A stretch of 64,000 nt of DNA. Origin: CAWATZ01 sp963784995 (GTDB taxonomy: Bacteria; Planctomycetota; Planctomycetia; Gemmatales; Gemmataceae). Below the pieces are notes generated by a model, which was not told the DNA's origin, searched no databases, and saw only the letters and a program-made list of their open reading frames with translations. Each line of letters begins with the position of its first letter. Positions within the stretch are counted from its first letter, which is position 1. Location of the stretch: assembly GCA_963784995.1 (NCBI GenBank), contig CAWATZ010000023.1, positions 1 through 64,000 of the forward strand. Direction: 5' to 3'. Position numbers and translations under genes: made by a program. Positions 39,465 through 49,062 of the stretch are shown piece after piece.

Positions 39465-39911
39465 ATGGCTGAGAGTCAATTGATTCGCTGTCCAAACTGC
39501 GGCGCGCTCAATCGCGTGCCGCAGGACAAGATCGCCCAGAGCCTTGCGCCCCTCTGTGGGCGTTGCAAGACACCACTTCCCACCAATCTCAAGCCCGTAA
39601 CCGTCACGGATGCGACGTTCCCGGCCGAGGTCGAGCGTTCCCCGGTGCCGGTGCTGCTGGACCTGTGGGCGCCGTGGTGTGGGCCGTGCAGGATGATTGC
39701 GCCGGTACTTGACGAGCTGGCGTCAGAAATGGGCGGGCGCGTGCGCTTCGGGAAGCTCAACGTGGATGAGAACCCGATTACGGCTACACGGTTCAACGTG
39801 GGCAGCATTCCAACGCTGCTGGTACTCAAGGACGGCAAGGAAGTCGATCGCATTGTTGGCGTCCAGCCCAAGGCGGAGATCACACGACGGCTCCAACGGG
39901 TAACCACGTGA
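39465..39911 (+). CDS. Thioredoxin 2 type (zinc-binding N-terminus)
   Basis: 148 residues. The N-terminal zinc ribbon Cys9/Cys12 and Cys31/Cys34 precedes a thioredoxin fold with the active site WCGPC (Cys72, Cys75) and cis-Pro in GSIPTLLVLKDG. This is the TrxC arrangement linked to oxidative stress. The start at 39465 includes the whole ribbon. A thioredoxin gene is also a core part of the analogous Proteobacterial island. It is followed by an AKR gene and by a Trx-reductase-like fusion. Confidence 0.92.
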   Translation: MAESQLIRCPNCGALNRVPQDKIAQSLAPLCGRCKTPLPTNLKPVTVTDATFPAEVERSPVPVLLDLWAPWCGPCRMIAPVLDELASEMGGRVRFGKLNVDENPITATRFNVGSIPTLLVLKDGKEVDRIVGVQPKAEITRRLQRVTT

Positions 39912-39925
39912 GAGGGAAATCAGGA

Positions 39926-40765
39926 ATGGAAACACGATCCTTCGGTCCAACACGTCGCCAGGTGCCGGTAATCGGTCAGGGCACCTGGGAGATCGATCAA
40001 AGCGATCGCGTCTCTGTGATCGCTGCCTTGCGCATGGGCCTGGACCTGGGAATGACTCACGTCGATACGGCGGAGATGTACGGCGATGCCGAGAAGCTGA
40101 TCGCCGAGGCCATCGCCGGGCGCCGGGATGAGGTCTTCCTGGTTTCCAAGGTGTTGCCCCAGCATGCCTCACGGGCCGGCACCCGGTCGGCCTGCGAGAT
40201 GTCGCTGGCTCGGCTCCGCACCGACCGGCTGGATTGCTATTTGCTGCACTGGCGGGGCCGCTATCCGCTGGAGGACACGATCGCGGCCTTTGAGGATCTC
40301 AAGGAGGAGGGAAAGATCCTTTCCTGGGGGGTGAGCAACTTCGACCGGCCCGACCTGGAAGAAGCCTGGCGCATCGCCGACGAAGGGGCTCTGACCTGCA
40401 ATCAAGTCCTCTACCACTTGCAGGAGCGTGCGATCGAGCATGCCGTGCTGCCCTGGTGTGAGAAGCATGGCGTCGCCGTGGTCGCTTACAGTCCGTTCGG
40501 GCACGGCCGCTTTCCCGGCCCGAACACTCCCGGCGGCCGGGTGCTGGAGGCAATCGCCGCCAACCGCTGGGTGACGCCGCGCCAGGTCGCCTTGCGCTTC
40601 CTGGTCCGCCGGCCTTCCGTCTTCGCCATCCCCAAGGCGTCCAGTCCCGAACACGCGGCCGAAAACGCGGAGGCCGGGGACCTTCGTCTGAGTGAGGACG
40701 AGATCGCTCTGATCGACGAGGCTTTTCCCCTGGAGCCCCGTCCCGCCGTTCTGCCAACGCTCTAG
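39926..40765 (+). CDS. Aldo/keto reductase
   Basis: 279 residues with the (beta/alpha)8 AKR pattern: DTAEMYGDAEKLIAEAI has the catalytic Asp and Tyr, FLVSKVLPQHAS the Lys and YLLHWRG the His; the NADPH-binding end is AIPKASSPEHAAENAEA. It reduces reactive aldehydes and ketones. It probably starts at ATG 39926, though GTG 39908 overlaps the trx stop. It fits with aldehyde damage during heat or oxidative stress. Confidence 0.9.
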   Translation: METRSFGPTRRQVPVIGQGTWEIDQSDRVSVIAALRMGLDLGMTHVDTAEMYGDAEKLIAEAIAGRRDEVFLVSKVLPQHASRAGTRSACEMSLARLRTDRLDCYLLHWRGRYPLEDTIAAFEDLKEEGKILSWGVSNFDRPDLEEAWRIADEGALTCNQVLYHLQERAIEHAVLPWCEKHGVAVVAYSPFGHGRFPGPNTPGGRVLEAIAANRWVTPRQVALRFLVRRPSVFAIPKASSPEHAAENAEAGDLRLSEDEIALIDEAFPLEPRPAVLPTL

Positions 40766-40794
40766 CCGATCACTCAAGGACAACGGGAGGCCCA

Positions 40795-42444
40795 ATGGCC
40801 GAGCAAGATTTGAATGCGGTTGCTTTCCCCAAACTTGAGCCGGCTCATCTGGCAGCGCTGGATCGCTGTAACAAGACGAGGCTGATGCGGTATCGGAAGG
40901 GGGAAAAACTCTTCGAGGCCGGCCAGCGCGAGTGCAAATTCTTCCTGATCAAGTCTGGCGAGGTCGAGATCCTGGACGAGTCAGCCGATCCGCCGAAGGT
41001 CGTCACGGTCCACGGCCCGGGAGAGTTCACCGGCGACGTGGGCCAGTTGACCGGCGGTCCGGCCCTGGTCAGCGCCGTCGCCCGCACCGATTCGGAAGTC
41101 TACGAAGTCAGCAGCGAGGGCCTGCGAGAGATCCTGAACAAATATCCCGACCTGGGAGATACCATCCTCCAGGCGTTCCTCGCCCGCCGGCATCTGCTGA
41201 CCGAGTCGGGCGGCTTCACCGGCCTGCGCGTGATCGGCTCTCGCTACTCGAAAGATACCTTCCGGATTCGCGAGTTCCTGGCCAGGAACCGGGTTCCCTA
41301 CGTCTGGCTGGATCTGGAGACGGACCCACAGGTGAGCGAGCTGCTCAAGCAATTCGGGCTGAAAGAGTCCGACACGCCCGTGGTCGCCTGGGGCCGCAAG
41401 CTGCTGCTGCGCAACCCCACCAACCGCGAGCTGGCGGAGGCCCTCGGCCTGCTTCGGCCGCTGGACCGCGCCGTCTACGACCTGGTCGTGGTGGGAGCCG
41501 GGCCCGCGGGTCTGGCCGCCGCGGTCTACGGGGCCTCGGAGGGGCTGCGCACTCTGGTGCTGGAGCGCTCGGGGCCTGGCGGCCAGGCTGGCCGGAGCAT
41601 GCGCATCGAGAACTACCTCGGCTTCCCCACCGGCATCACAGGAGCGGAGCTGGCGGAGCGGGCCGTGGTCCAGGCCAACAAGTTCGGTGCGGAAATGCCC
41701 GTGCCCACTCCGGTTACTTCCCTGACGTTCGACAACCCCTTCAAGGTGCTGCACCTGGACAGCGGCGAGACGGTAACGGCCCGCTGCCTGCTGATCGCGA
41801 CCGGCGCCGACTATCGCCGGCTACCCGTCACGGGGTGCGAGCCGCTGGAGGGCCGGGGCGTCTACTACGCCGCCACCATCACCGAGGCAAGCACGTGCCG
41901 GGGGTCAGAAGTTGTCGTTGTGGGCGGCGGCAACTCCGCCGGCCAGGCCGCCGTCTTCCTGGCTGGGCAGGTTCGCAAGGTGTACCTGGTGGTCCGTGGG
42001 GAGAGCCTCTACAAGGACATGTCCAGTTACCTGGCCCGGCGAATCGAGCAGACTCCCAACATCGAGATCCTTCTCAACACGGAAGTCCGGCAGCTGAAAG
42101 GCGATGGCCACCTCAGCGAAGTCGAGCTGCACAATCGGAAAACGGGGGAAGTGCGAACCATCAACACCTCGGCGTTGTTCAGCTTTATCGGCGCGATCCC
42201 GCGCACCGATTGGTTGCCTCCCGAGATCGAGAGAGACGCCAAGAACTTCATCCGTACCGGGAGTACCCTGGCCCAGTCGCCTCACTGGACTGCGCGCCGC
42301 CAGCCGTTCCTGCTGGAAACCAGTCGCGCCGGCGTGTTTGCCGCTGGGGACGTGCGCTCCGGCTCGGTCAAGCGCGTCGCCTCGGCGGTCGGCGAGGGGG
42401 CGATGGCCGTCCAGTTCGTCCACGAGTACCTCAAGGAGAGGTGA
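40795..42444 (+). CDS. Cyclic-nucleotide-binding plus thioredoxin-reductase-like fusion lacking CxxC
   Basis: 549 residues. CNB domain at about 10-135 (LFEAGQRECKFFLIKSGEVE, GEFTGDVGQLTGG), a glutaredoxin-like piece (RVPYVWLDLETDPQVSELLK) at about 140-215, then an FAD/NAD(P)H reductase (VVVGAGPAGLAAAVYGASEG, VVVGGGNSAGQAAVFLAG, GVFAAGDVRSGSVKRVASA). The place where TrxR has CxxC reads ATITEASTCRG, so only one Cys is left. It therefore cannot reduce thioredoxin in the usual way and may be a ligand-gated flavin reductase. It sits two genes after the thioredoxin. Confidence 0.88.
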   Translation: MAEQDLNAVAFPKLEPAHLAALDRCNKTRLMRYRKGEKLFEAGQRECKFFLIKSGEVEILDESADPPKVVTVHGPGEFTGDVGQLTGGPALVSAVARTDSEVYEVSSEGLREILNKYPDLGDTILQAFLARRHLLTESGGFTGLRVIGSRYSKDTFRIREFLARNRVPYVWLDLETDPQVSELLKQFGLKESDTPVVAWGRKLLLRNPTNRELAEALGLLRPLDRAVYDLVVVGAGPAGLAAAVYGASEGLRTLVLERSGPGGQAGRSMRIENYLGFPTGITGAELAERAVVQANKFGAEMPVPTPVTSLTFDNPFKVLHLDSGETVTARCLLIATGADYRRLPVTGCEPLEGRGVYYAATITEASTCRGSEVVVVGGGNSAGQAAVFLAGQVRKVYLVVRGESLYKDMSSYLARRIEQTPNIEILLNTEVRQLKGDGHLSEVELHNRKTGEVRTINTSALFSFIGAIPRTDWLPPEIERDAKNFIRTGSTLAQSPHWTARRQPFLLETSRAGVFAAGDVRSGSVKRVASAVGEGAMAVQFVHEYLKER

Positions 42445-42454
42445 CAGCTCGACC

Positions 42455-43150
42455 TTAACGCCACCTGTCGTCCACACAAGGTTTCGGTTGCTCACCCCGT
42501 TCCTGCGCGAGTGTCGGGTAGTCGGTATACCCCCTGGCACCGCCCCCGTAGTAAGTGGACGGATCGTCCGGATTGAGGGGCGCACGCCGGCGGAACCGTT
42601 CGGGCAGGTCCGGGTTGGCGAGGAACTTGCGCCCGAAGGCGATCAAATCGGCCTTGCCCTGTTCGAGCCAGGCTTCGGCCCGGTCGCGGTCGAAGCCTCC
42701 GGCCACGATCAGCGTCCCGCCATAGCTGTCACGCATCAGCTTGATCATCCGCAGGGCCGCGGCGTCGGGCTCGGTCTTGTTCTCCAGCGCCGCCAGGGCC
42801 GGGTTCACGAGGTGCAGGTAGGCGAGCCCGTAGCCGTCAAGCACCTCGGCGGTGGTCCCAAAGGTGGTTTCCGGGGCATCGTCGCTCATGTCGTTGAACG
42901 TGCTCAGGGGCGACAGCCGGACGCCGACGCGGTCGGGCCCCCAGACGTCGCTGACCGCATCGAGCACTTCCAGGAGGAAGCGCATCCGGTTGGCGACCGT
43001 GCCGCCATACGGGTCGGGGCGGTTGTTGGCGCCGGAGCAGAGGAGCTGTTCGAGCAGATAACCGTTGGCGGAGTGAACTTCGACGCCATCAAAGCCTGCG
43101 TCCAGAGCCTTCCTGGCCCCGCGCAGGTACTGGCGGGCGACGTAGGGCAT
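42455..43150 (-). pseudogene. Truncated old-yellow-enzyme (NemA-like) flavin oxidoreductase
   Basis: Only the C-terminal 231 residues are left (DAGFDGVEVHSANGYLLEQL, DPYGGTVANRMRFLLEVLDA, DLIAFGRKFLANPDLPERF). The N-terminal about 130 residues that begin the barrel are missing, and the break lies right next to the operator and promoter of the second Hsp20 gene. It is probably a resident or earlier cargo gene cut by arrival of the Hsp20 cassette. Confidence 0.85.
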
Positions 43151-43162
43151 CTCCAGGAATTG

Positions 43163-43173
43163 GACAAAATGTC
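43163..43173. promoter_or_regulatory. Single operator upstream of Hsp20 copies 2 and 3
   Basis: GACA-AAA-TGTC within the longer palindrome TGGACAAAATGTCCA, 123 bp before the sigma-54 promoter. No partner is seen 29-30 bp away on either side. Confidence 0.65.
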
Positions 43174-43295
43174 CAGCGCTTCGCGACCTTCCCTTTTACT
43201 CTCTCCAGCCCCGCGAAAGGAATCGTAAGTCGCAAGTGCTTATCTCTGTGCCGGATGGGGCATCTCTTGCTAGCTGCTGACTGTACCGGGCCGAC

Positions 43296-43311
43296 CGGCA
43301 CGCTCCTTGCG
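43296..43311 (+). promoter_or_regulatory. Sigma-54 promoter of Hsp20 copies 2 and 3
   Basis: CGGCACGCTCCTTGCG, GG-N10-GC, near-perfect consensus, 83 bp before the gene. Confidence 0.8.
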
Positions 43312-43393
43312 TTGGGCGGAAGACGGGAACACCTCCCTGTGAAGTTCCGCCCAGGACGATGTCAGGGCATCAACCAAGAGGAGACACTGAGCC

Positions 43394-43837
43394 ATGATGA
43401 GGACCCGTTGGCAACCGTATTCGGATCCAGGGCGTCAGGGGCGCCGGTTCCAGGAGGGAATGAGTCAGTTGTTCGGGTCGTTGGGACAGGATTGGCCGGG
43501 GCTGGCCACCAGCTATCCGGCCCTGAGCGTGTGGCAGGATGATGCCAACGTCTACGTCGAGGCCGAGCTGCCGGGGATGGACCTGAGCGACCTCGAGATC
43601 TACGTGACCGGCGGCGACCAGCTCACCATCAAGGGCGAGCGTAAGGCACCGCAGCTGGAGAAGGCCAGGTGGCACCGCCAGGAACGGGCCTTCGGCAGTT
43701 TCAACCGCGTGCTGAGCCTGCCGGCGCCTGTCGATGCCGACAAGGTGCAGGCCCGGCTGACCAACGGCGTGCTGACCATCACGCTGCCCAAGAGTGAGGC
43801 AGCCAAGCCGAGAAAGATCCCCGTCAAGGTGGAATGA
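43394..43837 (+). CDS. Small heat-shock protein, Hsp20 family (copy 2)
   Basis: 147 residues. The alpha-crystallin domain (DDANVYVEAELPGMDLSDLE, LTNGVLTITLPKSEAAKPRK) ends close to the C-terminus, so the tail is short compared with copy 1. Holds unfolded proteins in soluble form. Followed 64 bp later by a third Hsp20. Confidence 0.94.
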   Translation: MMRTRWQPYSDPGRQGRRFQEGMSQLFGSLGQDWPGLATSYPALSVWQDDANVYVEAELPGMDLSDLEIYVTGGDQLTIKGERKAPQLEKARWHRQERAFGSFNRVLSLPAPVDADKVQARLTNGVLTITLPKSEAAKPRKIPVKVE

Positions 43838-43901
43838 GCGCGCCCCCAGGCACACGCAGGACCCTTTGCATTGACAAGCAACCGCGAAAGGAGCGATGAC
43901 G

Positions 43902-44303
43902 ATGGCCCAGAACATGATGGCGACGAAGGAAGAATCCCAGACCGAGGCGACCTCCCCCGAGCGGACTCATGGGGGCAATCTCTACGTGCCGCGCGTGGAC
44001 ATCCTCGAAACGGAAAACGAGCTGGTGGTCTACGCCGACATGCCGGGCTGCAAGCCGGAGGACGTGGACATCCGCTACGAGAACGGTCAGCTCGAAATTA
44101 TTGGCAAGTGCCAACCCCGACACGAGAACGTCCAGTACCTGCTGCAGGAGTACGGCGTGGGCGACTACTACCGTGCCTTCACCATCAGCGAGGCAATCGA
44201 CGCAACCAAGATCAGCGCGACGTACAAGCAGGGCGTGCTGACGGTCCACCTGCCCAAGAGCGAGGCGGTCAAGCCGCGCCGCATCACCGTCCAGGCTCAG
44301 TGA
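43902..44303 (+). CDS. Small heat-shock protein, Hsp20 family (copy 3)
   Basis: 133 residues from ATG 43902, which is 8 bases from AAGGAG; ATG 43896 is too close to that site. The alpha-crystallin domain (ENELVVYADMPGCKPEDVDI, YKQGVLTVHLPKSEAVKPRR) is complete. It is more diverged from copies 1 and 2 than they are in length, so different client ranges are likely. Last gene before a strong hairpin. Confidence 0.93.
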   Translation: MAQNMMATKEESQTEATSPERTHGGNLYVPRVDILETENELVVYADMPGCKPEDVDIRYENGQLEIIGKCQPRHENVQYLLQEYGVGDYYRAFTISEAIDATKISATYKQGVLTVHLPKSEAVKPRRITVQAQ

Positions 44304-44305
44304 GC

Positions 44306-44362
44306 GGACTGGCGAGCGGCGCCGCTGCGCATCGCGCGTAAAGCGAAGCCGCTCGCCAGTCC
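44306..44362. terminator. Hairpin between Hsp20 copy 3 and a convergent kinase
   Basis: 15-bp perfect arms 44306-44320 and 44348-44362. A second hairpin (GGCCCT/AGGGCC) follows, toward the kinase gene. Confidence 0.65.
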
Positions 44363-44373
44363 GTCAGGCCCTC

Positions 44374-47167
44374 TCAAGAAGGGCCTGCCGAGGACACCAA
44401 CCGATCGATGGCCGCGAACAGCTCCGCCGCCCGGATCGGTTTTGCCAGATAGTCGTCCATGCCGGCGGCCAGGCATCTCTCCCGGTCTTCTTTTCGCGAC
44501 CGCGCCGTCAGGGCGATCACCGGCAAGTGTCCTCCCGTGGCCCGCTCCCGCTCGCGGATCGCCCCGACGACCTGGAAGCCGTCAAGCTCCGGCATGTGCA
44601 GGTCCAGCAGCAGCACGTCGAAGGTGCCTTCCCCCGCCAGGTCCAACGCCTCCCGGCCGTTGGTCGCGAGCCGCACGACGTGCCCCCGCCTGGTCAGCAG
44701 CCGCTCCAGGTGCCGCACGTTGAACTCGTTGTCCTCCGCGACCAGGATCCGCACCGCGGCCGCCAGCTCGAGCGGTTTCCGCGGGGCCTCGGCCGGCGTG
44801 CCTGAGGGGACCTGCTGCCGAGGTCCTGTCTGCTGCCAGAACCGGGCGGTGAACGTGAAGGTGCTGCCCCGGCCCGGCTCACTTGCCACGGTGATCCGGC
44901 CGCCCAGCAGCGCGACCAGATGGGCAGCGATGCTGAGCCCCAGCCCGGTGCCGCCGTACTTCCGGGTGGTGGATGCATCCTCCTGCTCGAAGGGCTGGAA
45001 GATCTTGTCCAACTTGTCGCGGGCGATGCCGATGCCCGTGTCCCGCACCGCGAAGCGCAAGGGGACCTCGCCGCCGACGGGGCCGTTGGCACTCTCGACC
45101 CGCACTCCGACCTCGCCGTTCACGGTGAACTTGACGGCGTTGCCGATCAGGTTCGTTACCACCTGCCGCAGCCGACCGGCGTCACCCACGAGGGCGTCGG
45201 GCACGTCCGGCTGCACGTGCCAGGACAGCTCGAGCCCCTTCTTCTGGGCGTGCGGGACCAGAGCGCGGACGGTTTCGCCCATCGTCCCCCGCAGGGAGAA
45301 GTCGGCCGGGATCAGCTCCAGCCGACCCGCCTCGATCTTCGCGAAGTCGAGTACCTCATCGACAAGGACAAGCAGGCTTTCGGCTGCCGACCGGGCCGTC
45401 TCCAGACACTGCCGCTGGTCCCCGGTCAGAGGGGTGTCCAGCACCAGCTCGGTCATGCCGAGGATGGCCCCGAAGGGGGTGCGGATCTCGTGGCTGACGT
45501 TGGCCAAAAACTCGCTCTTGGCCCGGTTGGCGGCTTCCGCCGCCTCCTTCGCCCGCCGCAGCTCGTCCTGGGCATTCGACCGCTCGATCCAGTCCGCGGC
45601 CTGACGAGCCAGCAGATCGACGACGTGCAGATCCCGGTCCGCCGGGCTGTGCGGGACGCGGTAATGAGTCGAGAGCATGCCGACGACCCGGCCCGCCCGG
45701 CTCACCAGGGGCGTGAGCTGCACGGCCCGGACGCCGGCGGCGAGCAGCACCTCCAGCGCCGCTGTGCCCACAAACACGGGGCTGGTGGCGACGTCCTCAA
45801 TGAGGACGCGTGCGCCGCGCTGCATGGCCGTGCCGCAGGCGCCCTGCCCAGCGTGGACGGCGTCGAAGAACCGAAGGAACGGGGTCTCGAAACCGCGGCT
45901 GGCCACGATCTTGAGCGTCCCGGAGCCCTGGTCGAGCAGCTGGACGTTGCCCATGTCGGCCGCGGTGATGGCGATGGCGGCGTCCACGATCTCCAGCAGC
46001 AGCGGTTCCGTGCTGCCGTCGTGGACCAGTCGCGTGCTCACTTCCTGAAGGCGCTTCATGGCAGCCAGGTCGGCGGCCAGCCGCTTCTCGCTCTGGCGCA
46101 GTGTCTCCTCGGCTTGCTTGCGCGCTGTTCTCGGCTTCGCGGCGATCTTGCGCCGCCTGGATGGCTGTGGCGACGTGGCCAGCGACCAGCTCGCAAAACG
46201 TGCGGTAGACGGCATCGATCGGGCGACGAGGGCTGACGCCGACGGTGAGAAGGCCGGCCAACCGGTCTTGTGCCGCGTGGATCGGGAGGACGAAGGCATC
46301 GCGGACTTCCTCCGGCCACGGCACACCGGGAAGATGAATCCCCCGTGCAGGCAAATCGGCACAATCCACCGGCCGTCTCGTCCGCAGCACCGTCGCCAGA
46401 GGCCAGGGCGAACGGGAGTCGTCCTCCGACGCCGACACGGTTGTCGGAAGCAGGTGATCGCCCGGCGGCAGCGTCGTGGCGCACAGCGTCGCCTGGTCTC
46501 CGCGTTCGCCGACAACGTAGATGACGGCGAACGGGATGTCGCGTGTGTTTTCACTCAGGACCAGCGCGGCTCGCTGACACGCTACCTCGACCGTTCGCGC
46601 CTCCCCCGCACGAATACCGAGCTTGCGCAGGGCTTCGAGCCGCCTGTCTCCCACGACCTGCCCGGTGGTCTCGGCACAAGGGCAGAAGATGCCGTTCACG
46701 GTCCGGCCGTCCGCGGCGAGGATCGGCGCGTACGTGAAGGTGACGAAGACTTCTTCCTTGCGAAGCTTCCGGTCGTAGAACAACTCCATGTCCTCCGACC
46801 AGGTCGCCTTGCCGGTGGCCAGAACGCCGTCCAGCATCGGCCCAATCGTGTCCCAAACCTCACCCCAGCATTCCTGCCCCGGCCGGCCGAGCACGCGCGG
46901 GTGCTTGGCCGGACCCAGGAAGGGCAGGTGGGCGTCATTGTAAAGAACGGTCAGCCGAGGCCCCCACCAGAGCAGGATGGGGAAGCGGGAGGTGAGGCAG
47001 AGGCGGACGGCGACGCGCAGGTTCTCCGGCCAGCCCTCCGGAAGGCCCAGGTCGGTCTGCGACCAGTCGAAGGCGCGCATCCGGCCCGCCATCTCGCTGT
47101 CGCCCGGGAAGAGGCGTTCCAGCGCGCTGCACGCCACACAAACCCGGGTGTCGGTTTGCTGTTCCAT
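44374..47167 (-). CDS. PAS/GAF hybrid histidine kinase, frameshifted
   Basis: About 930 residues from the chosen ATG 47167; the frame is open further upstream without a clear start. The N-terminal PAS-like part (WPENLRVAVRLCLTSRFPIL) and a first GAF run into a 2-base slip at about 46118-46126 in a GCGC run; the other frame continues ARKQAEETLRQSEKRLAADL, a second GAF, HisKA (SHEIRTPFGAILGMTELVLD), HATPase and a receiver (LLDLHMPELDG). No membrane segment, so it senses a cytosolic signal. Its kinase core is close to that of the ETR1-like kinase, showing recent duplication. It lacks the Hpt domain. Confidence 0.83.
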
Positions 47168-47487
47168 CGGCACGCTCTCATCGTTGGTCCGATTAGCGCT
47201 CTCTCCCTGCATCCATCTCAAGATAAACCAGGGATTGTCATCCGGCAGGATTCGCGTGTCGGTACGAAAGCGGACCGAATGCGCTCGGACAAGAACTTCA
47301 CCGGGGCGTCCGGGAAGACAAGCCGGCTTCGGAGAACGAGAAAGGTGACCGGCGTCGCTCCCCGACGTGAGGATGGCGGCGTTCACTACCAGTCACCACG
47401 GCGCGAGTCATTTTACGGCGTGACCGGCCGCCTGGATAGGGGATTGTCATTCTGGTGCGGTCGGTCGTTCCCATGCGCTGGTCAATG

Positions 47488-47528
47488 GACAAACTGTCCG
47501 CTGCCTCGAATCGGGATGACATTTTTTC
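47488..47528. promoter_or_regulatory. Paired operator between kinase and AI-2E-type gene
   Basis: GACA-AAC-TGTC (47488-47498, in TGGACAAACTGTCC) and GACA-TTT-TTTC (47518-47528), 30 bp apart, about 80-120 bp before the promoter at 47606. The rest of 47168-47727 has no gene. Confidence 0.65.
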
Positions 47529-47605
47529 CCACCGGTGGCAGCCCCACAGGCCCTGTTGGGGTCTTGGGGCCGGGAAAACCAAGCAGAGGATCGTTGGGGC
47601 AGAGC

Positions 47606-47621
47606 CGGTATGCCCTTTGCT
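47606..47621 (+). promoter_or_regulatory. Sigma-54 promoter of the AI-2E-type transporter
   Basis: CGGTATGCCCTTTGCT, GG-N10-GC, 107 bp before the gene. Confidence 0.6.
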
Positions 47622-47727
47622 CCTGGGGACCGTGCCGGCGAAACGTGGGGACAGCGGGCAACCCTCGGAAAGAGACAGCCGATCCCGCGACCCGTGGCTC
47701 CACCCGTTTCGAGGGAGGCCAGCGACC

Positions 47728-48903
47728 ATGTCAAACCCGAAGCAACCCCTCACCTCGAACTCGGTTCCCTGCGCCCAGCCACAGCTGGGCGAGCGGGAAT
47801 CCGCACCCACCGCATCCCCTGTGTCCCTGGCGGGCTTCGCGATCCGCGTGGTGGTGACGGTGCTGATCCTCCTCCTGGCTTACCTGCTGGTGCGCGGCGT
47901 CGAGGTCTTGCTGCTGGCTTTCGCGGGCCTGCTCTTCGCCGTCTTCCTGTCGTCCTTGAGCCAGTGGCTGAGCCGACGCACCAGGCTCCCCTACGCAGCG
48001 GCCCTGGCCGCTGTCCTGGCGTTTCTGGTCCTGGTGATCGGCGGCCTGGGCTGGCTGCTGGCGAGCCGCCTGGCCGCCCAGACCGTGGAGCTGTCGGACA
48101 AGATGCGGCAGTCCCTCCGGCAGATCCGGGACTACCTCAATTCCTTTCCCTGGGGCCACCACCTTCTCGAAAAGGCGCCCCAGGTGGCGGAATCCCTGGT
48201 CCAGTCCGGGGAGTTCGCGCGGGTGACGGGGCTCGTCTCGGGTGTGGCCAGCTTCCTGGTGGCCGGCGTTGTCATCGTCTTCGTGGGGATCTTCGGAGCG
48301 GCGGAGTCGGCCACGTACCAGCAAGGCCTGCTCGCCGTCGTACCCCACCGCCAGCGCCGCCGCGTGGCCCACGCCGTGGACGCGATCACTCAGGACCTGC
48401 AGGGATGGCTCGTGGGGCAGGTCGCCCTGATGCTCATGGTCGGAGCGACAACGGCCTTTGGACTGTGGCTGCTGGGAATTCCCGAGGCGTTGACCCTCGG
48501 CCTCATTGCCGGCATTCTGGAGCTGATCCCATACGTTGGCGCCTGGCTGGCGGCCGTGCCGTCCGCGCTGATCGCCCTGCTGCTGGGCCCCTGGAAGCTG
48601 GTCATGACCCTGGCGCTGTACCTCGGCATCCACATCCTCGAGGGCTACGTGCTGGCGCCGCTGGTGCAGCGCCGCGCCATCCATCTGCCGCCGATCCTGA
48701 CGCTGCTCTCGCAGGTCCTCCTGGGAAACCTGGTGGGCGTCCTGGGCCTGTTCGTGGCGGCGCCGCTGACCGTCTCGGCGCTCACACTCCTGAAGCTGTT
48801 CACCGGCGAAGACCCGCCGGGCGACGAGACGGTACAGGCGCCGGGGAGGCCGATTGCGCCTGCCAACTGTGAGGGGGAAGTCGAGAATGGCGGGAAGCAC
48901 TGA
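47728..48903 (+). CDS. AI-2E-family (UPF0118) membrane transporter
   Basis: 391 residues with about eight membrane segments. The family core ELIPYVGAWLAAVPSALIAL, LYLGIHILEGYVLAPLVQRR and LPPILTLLSQVLLGNLVGVL is clear. Members export autoinducer-2 or act as Na+/H+ antiporters, so the substrate is open; an ion or pH role would match the KefB-type antiporter found in Proteobacterial stress islands. ATG 47728 follows GGGAGG. Confidence 0.85.
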   Translation: MSNPKQPLTSNSVPCAQPQLGERESAPTASPVSLAGFAIRVVVTVLILLLAYLLVRGVEVLLLAFAGLLFAVFLSSLSQWLSRRTRLPYAAALAAVLAFLVLVIGGLGWLLASRLAAQTVELSDKMRQSLRQIRDYLNSFPWGHHLLEKAPQVAESLVQSGEFARVTGLVSGVASFLVAGVVIVFVGIFGAAESATYQQGLLAVVPHRQRRRVAHAVDAITQDLQGWLVGQVALMLMVGATTAFGLWLLGIPEALTLGLIAGILELIPYVGAWLAAVPSALIALLLGPWKLVMTLALYLGIHILEGYVLAPLVQRRAIHLPPILTLLSQVLLGNLVGVLGLFVAAPLTVSALTLLKLFTGEDPPGDETVQAPGRPIAPANCEGEVENGGKH

Positions 48904-48904
48904 C

Positions 48905-48920
48905 CGGCACGCGCCTTGCT
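48905..48920 (+). promoter_or_regulatory. Sigma-54 promoter of the oxidoreductase gene
   Basis: CGGCACGCGCCTTGCT, GG-N10-GC, right after the AI-2E stop and 143 bp before the next gene. No GACA-N3-TGTC site lies close by, so it may use the 47488 pair by looping. Confidence 0.7.
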
Positions 48921-49062
48921 TCGGGAATGCTTGCCCCACAAAGGGAGAAGAAGCCTATGACTGCCCACGCCACAACCAGACTGACTCCGCCGGTGAGCCC
49001 CTGAGACCACGTACGGGCCCGCTGATGGGGCTGTTGAGGGACTCATGAGAGGAGCGATTGCC

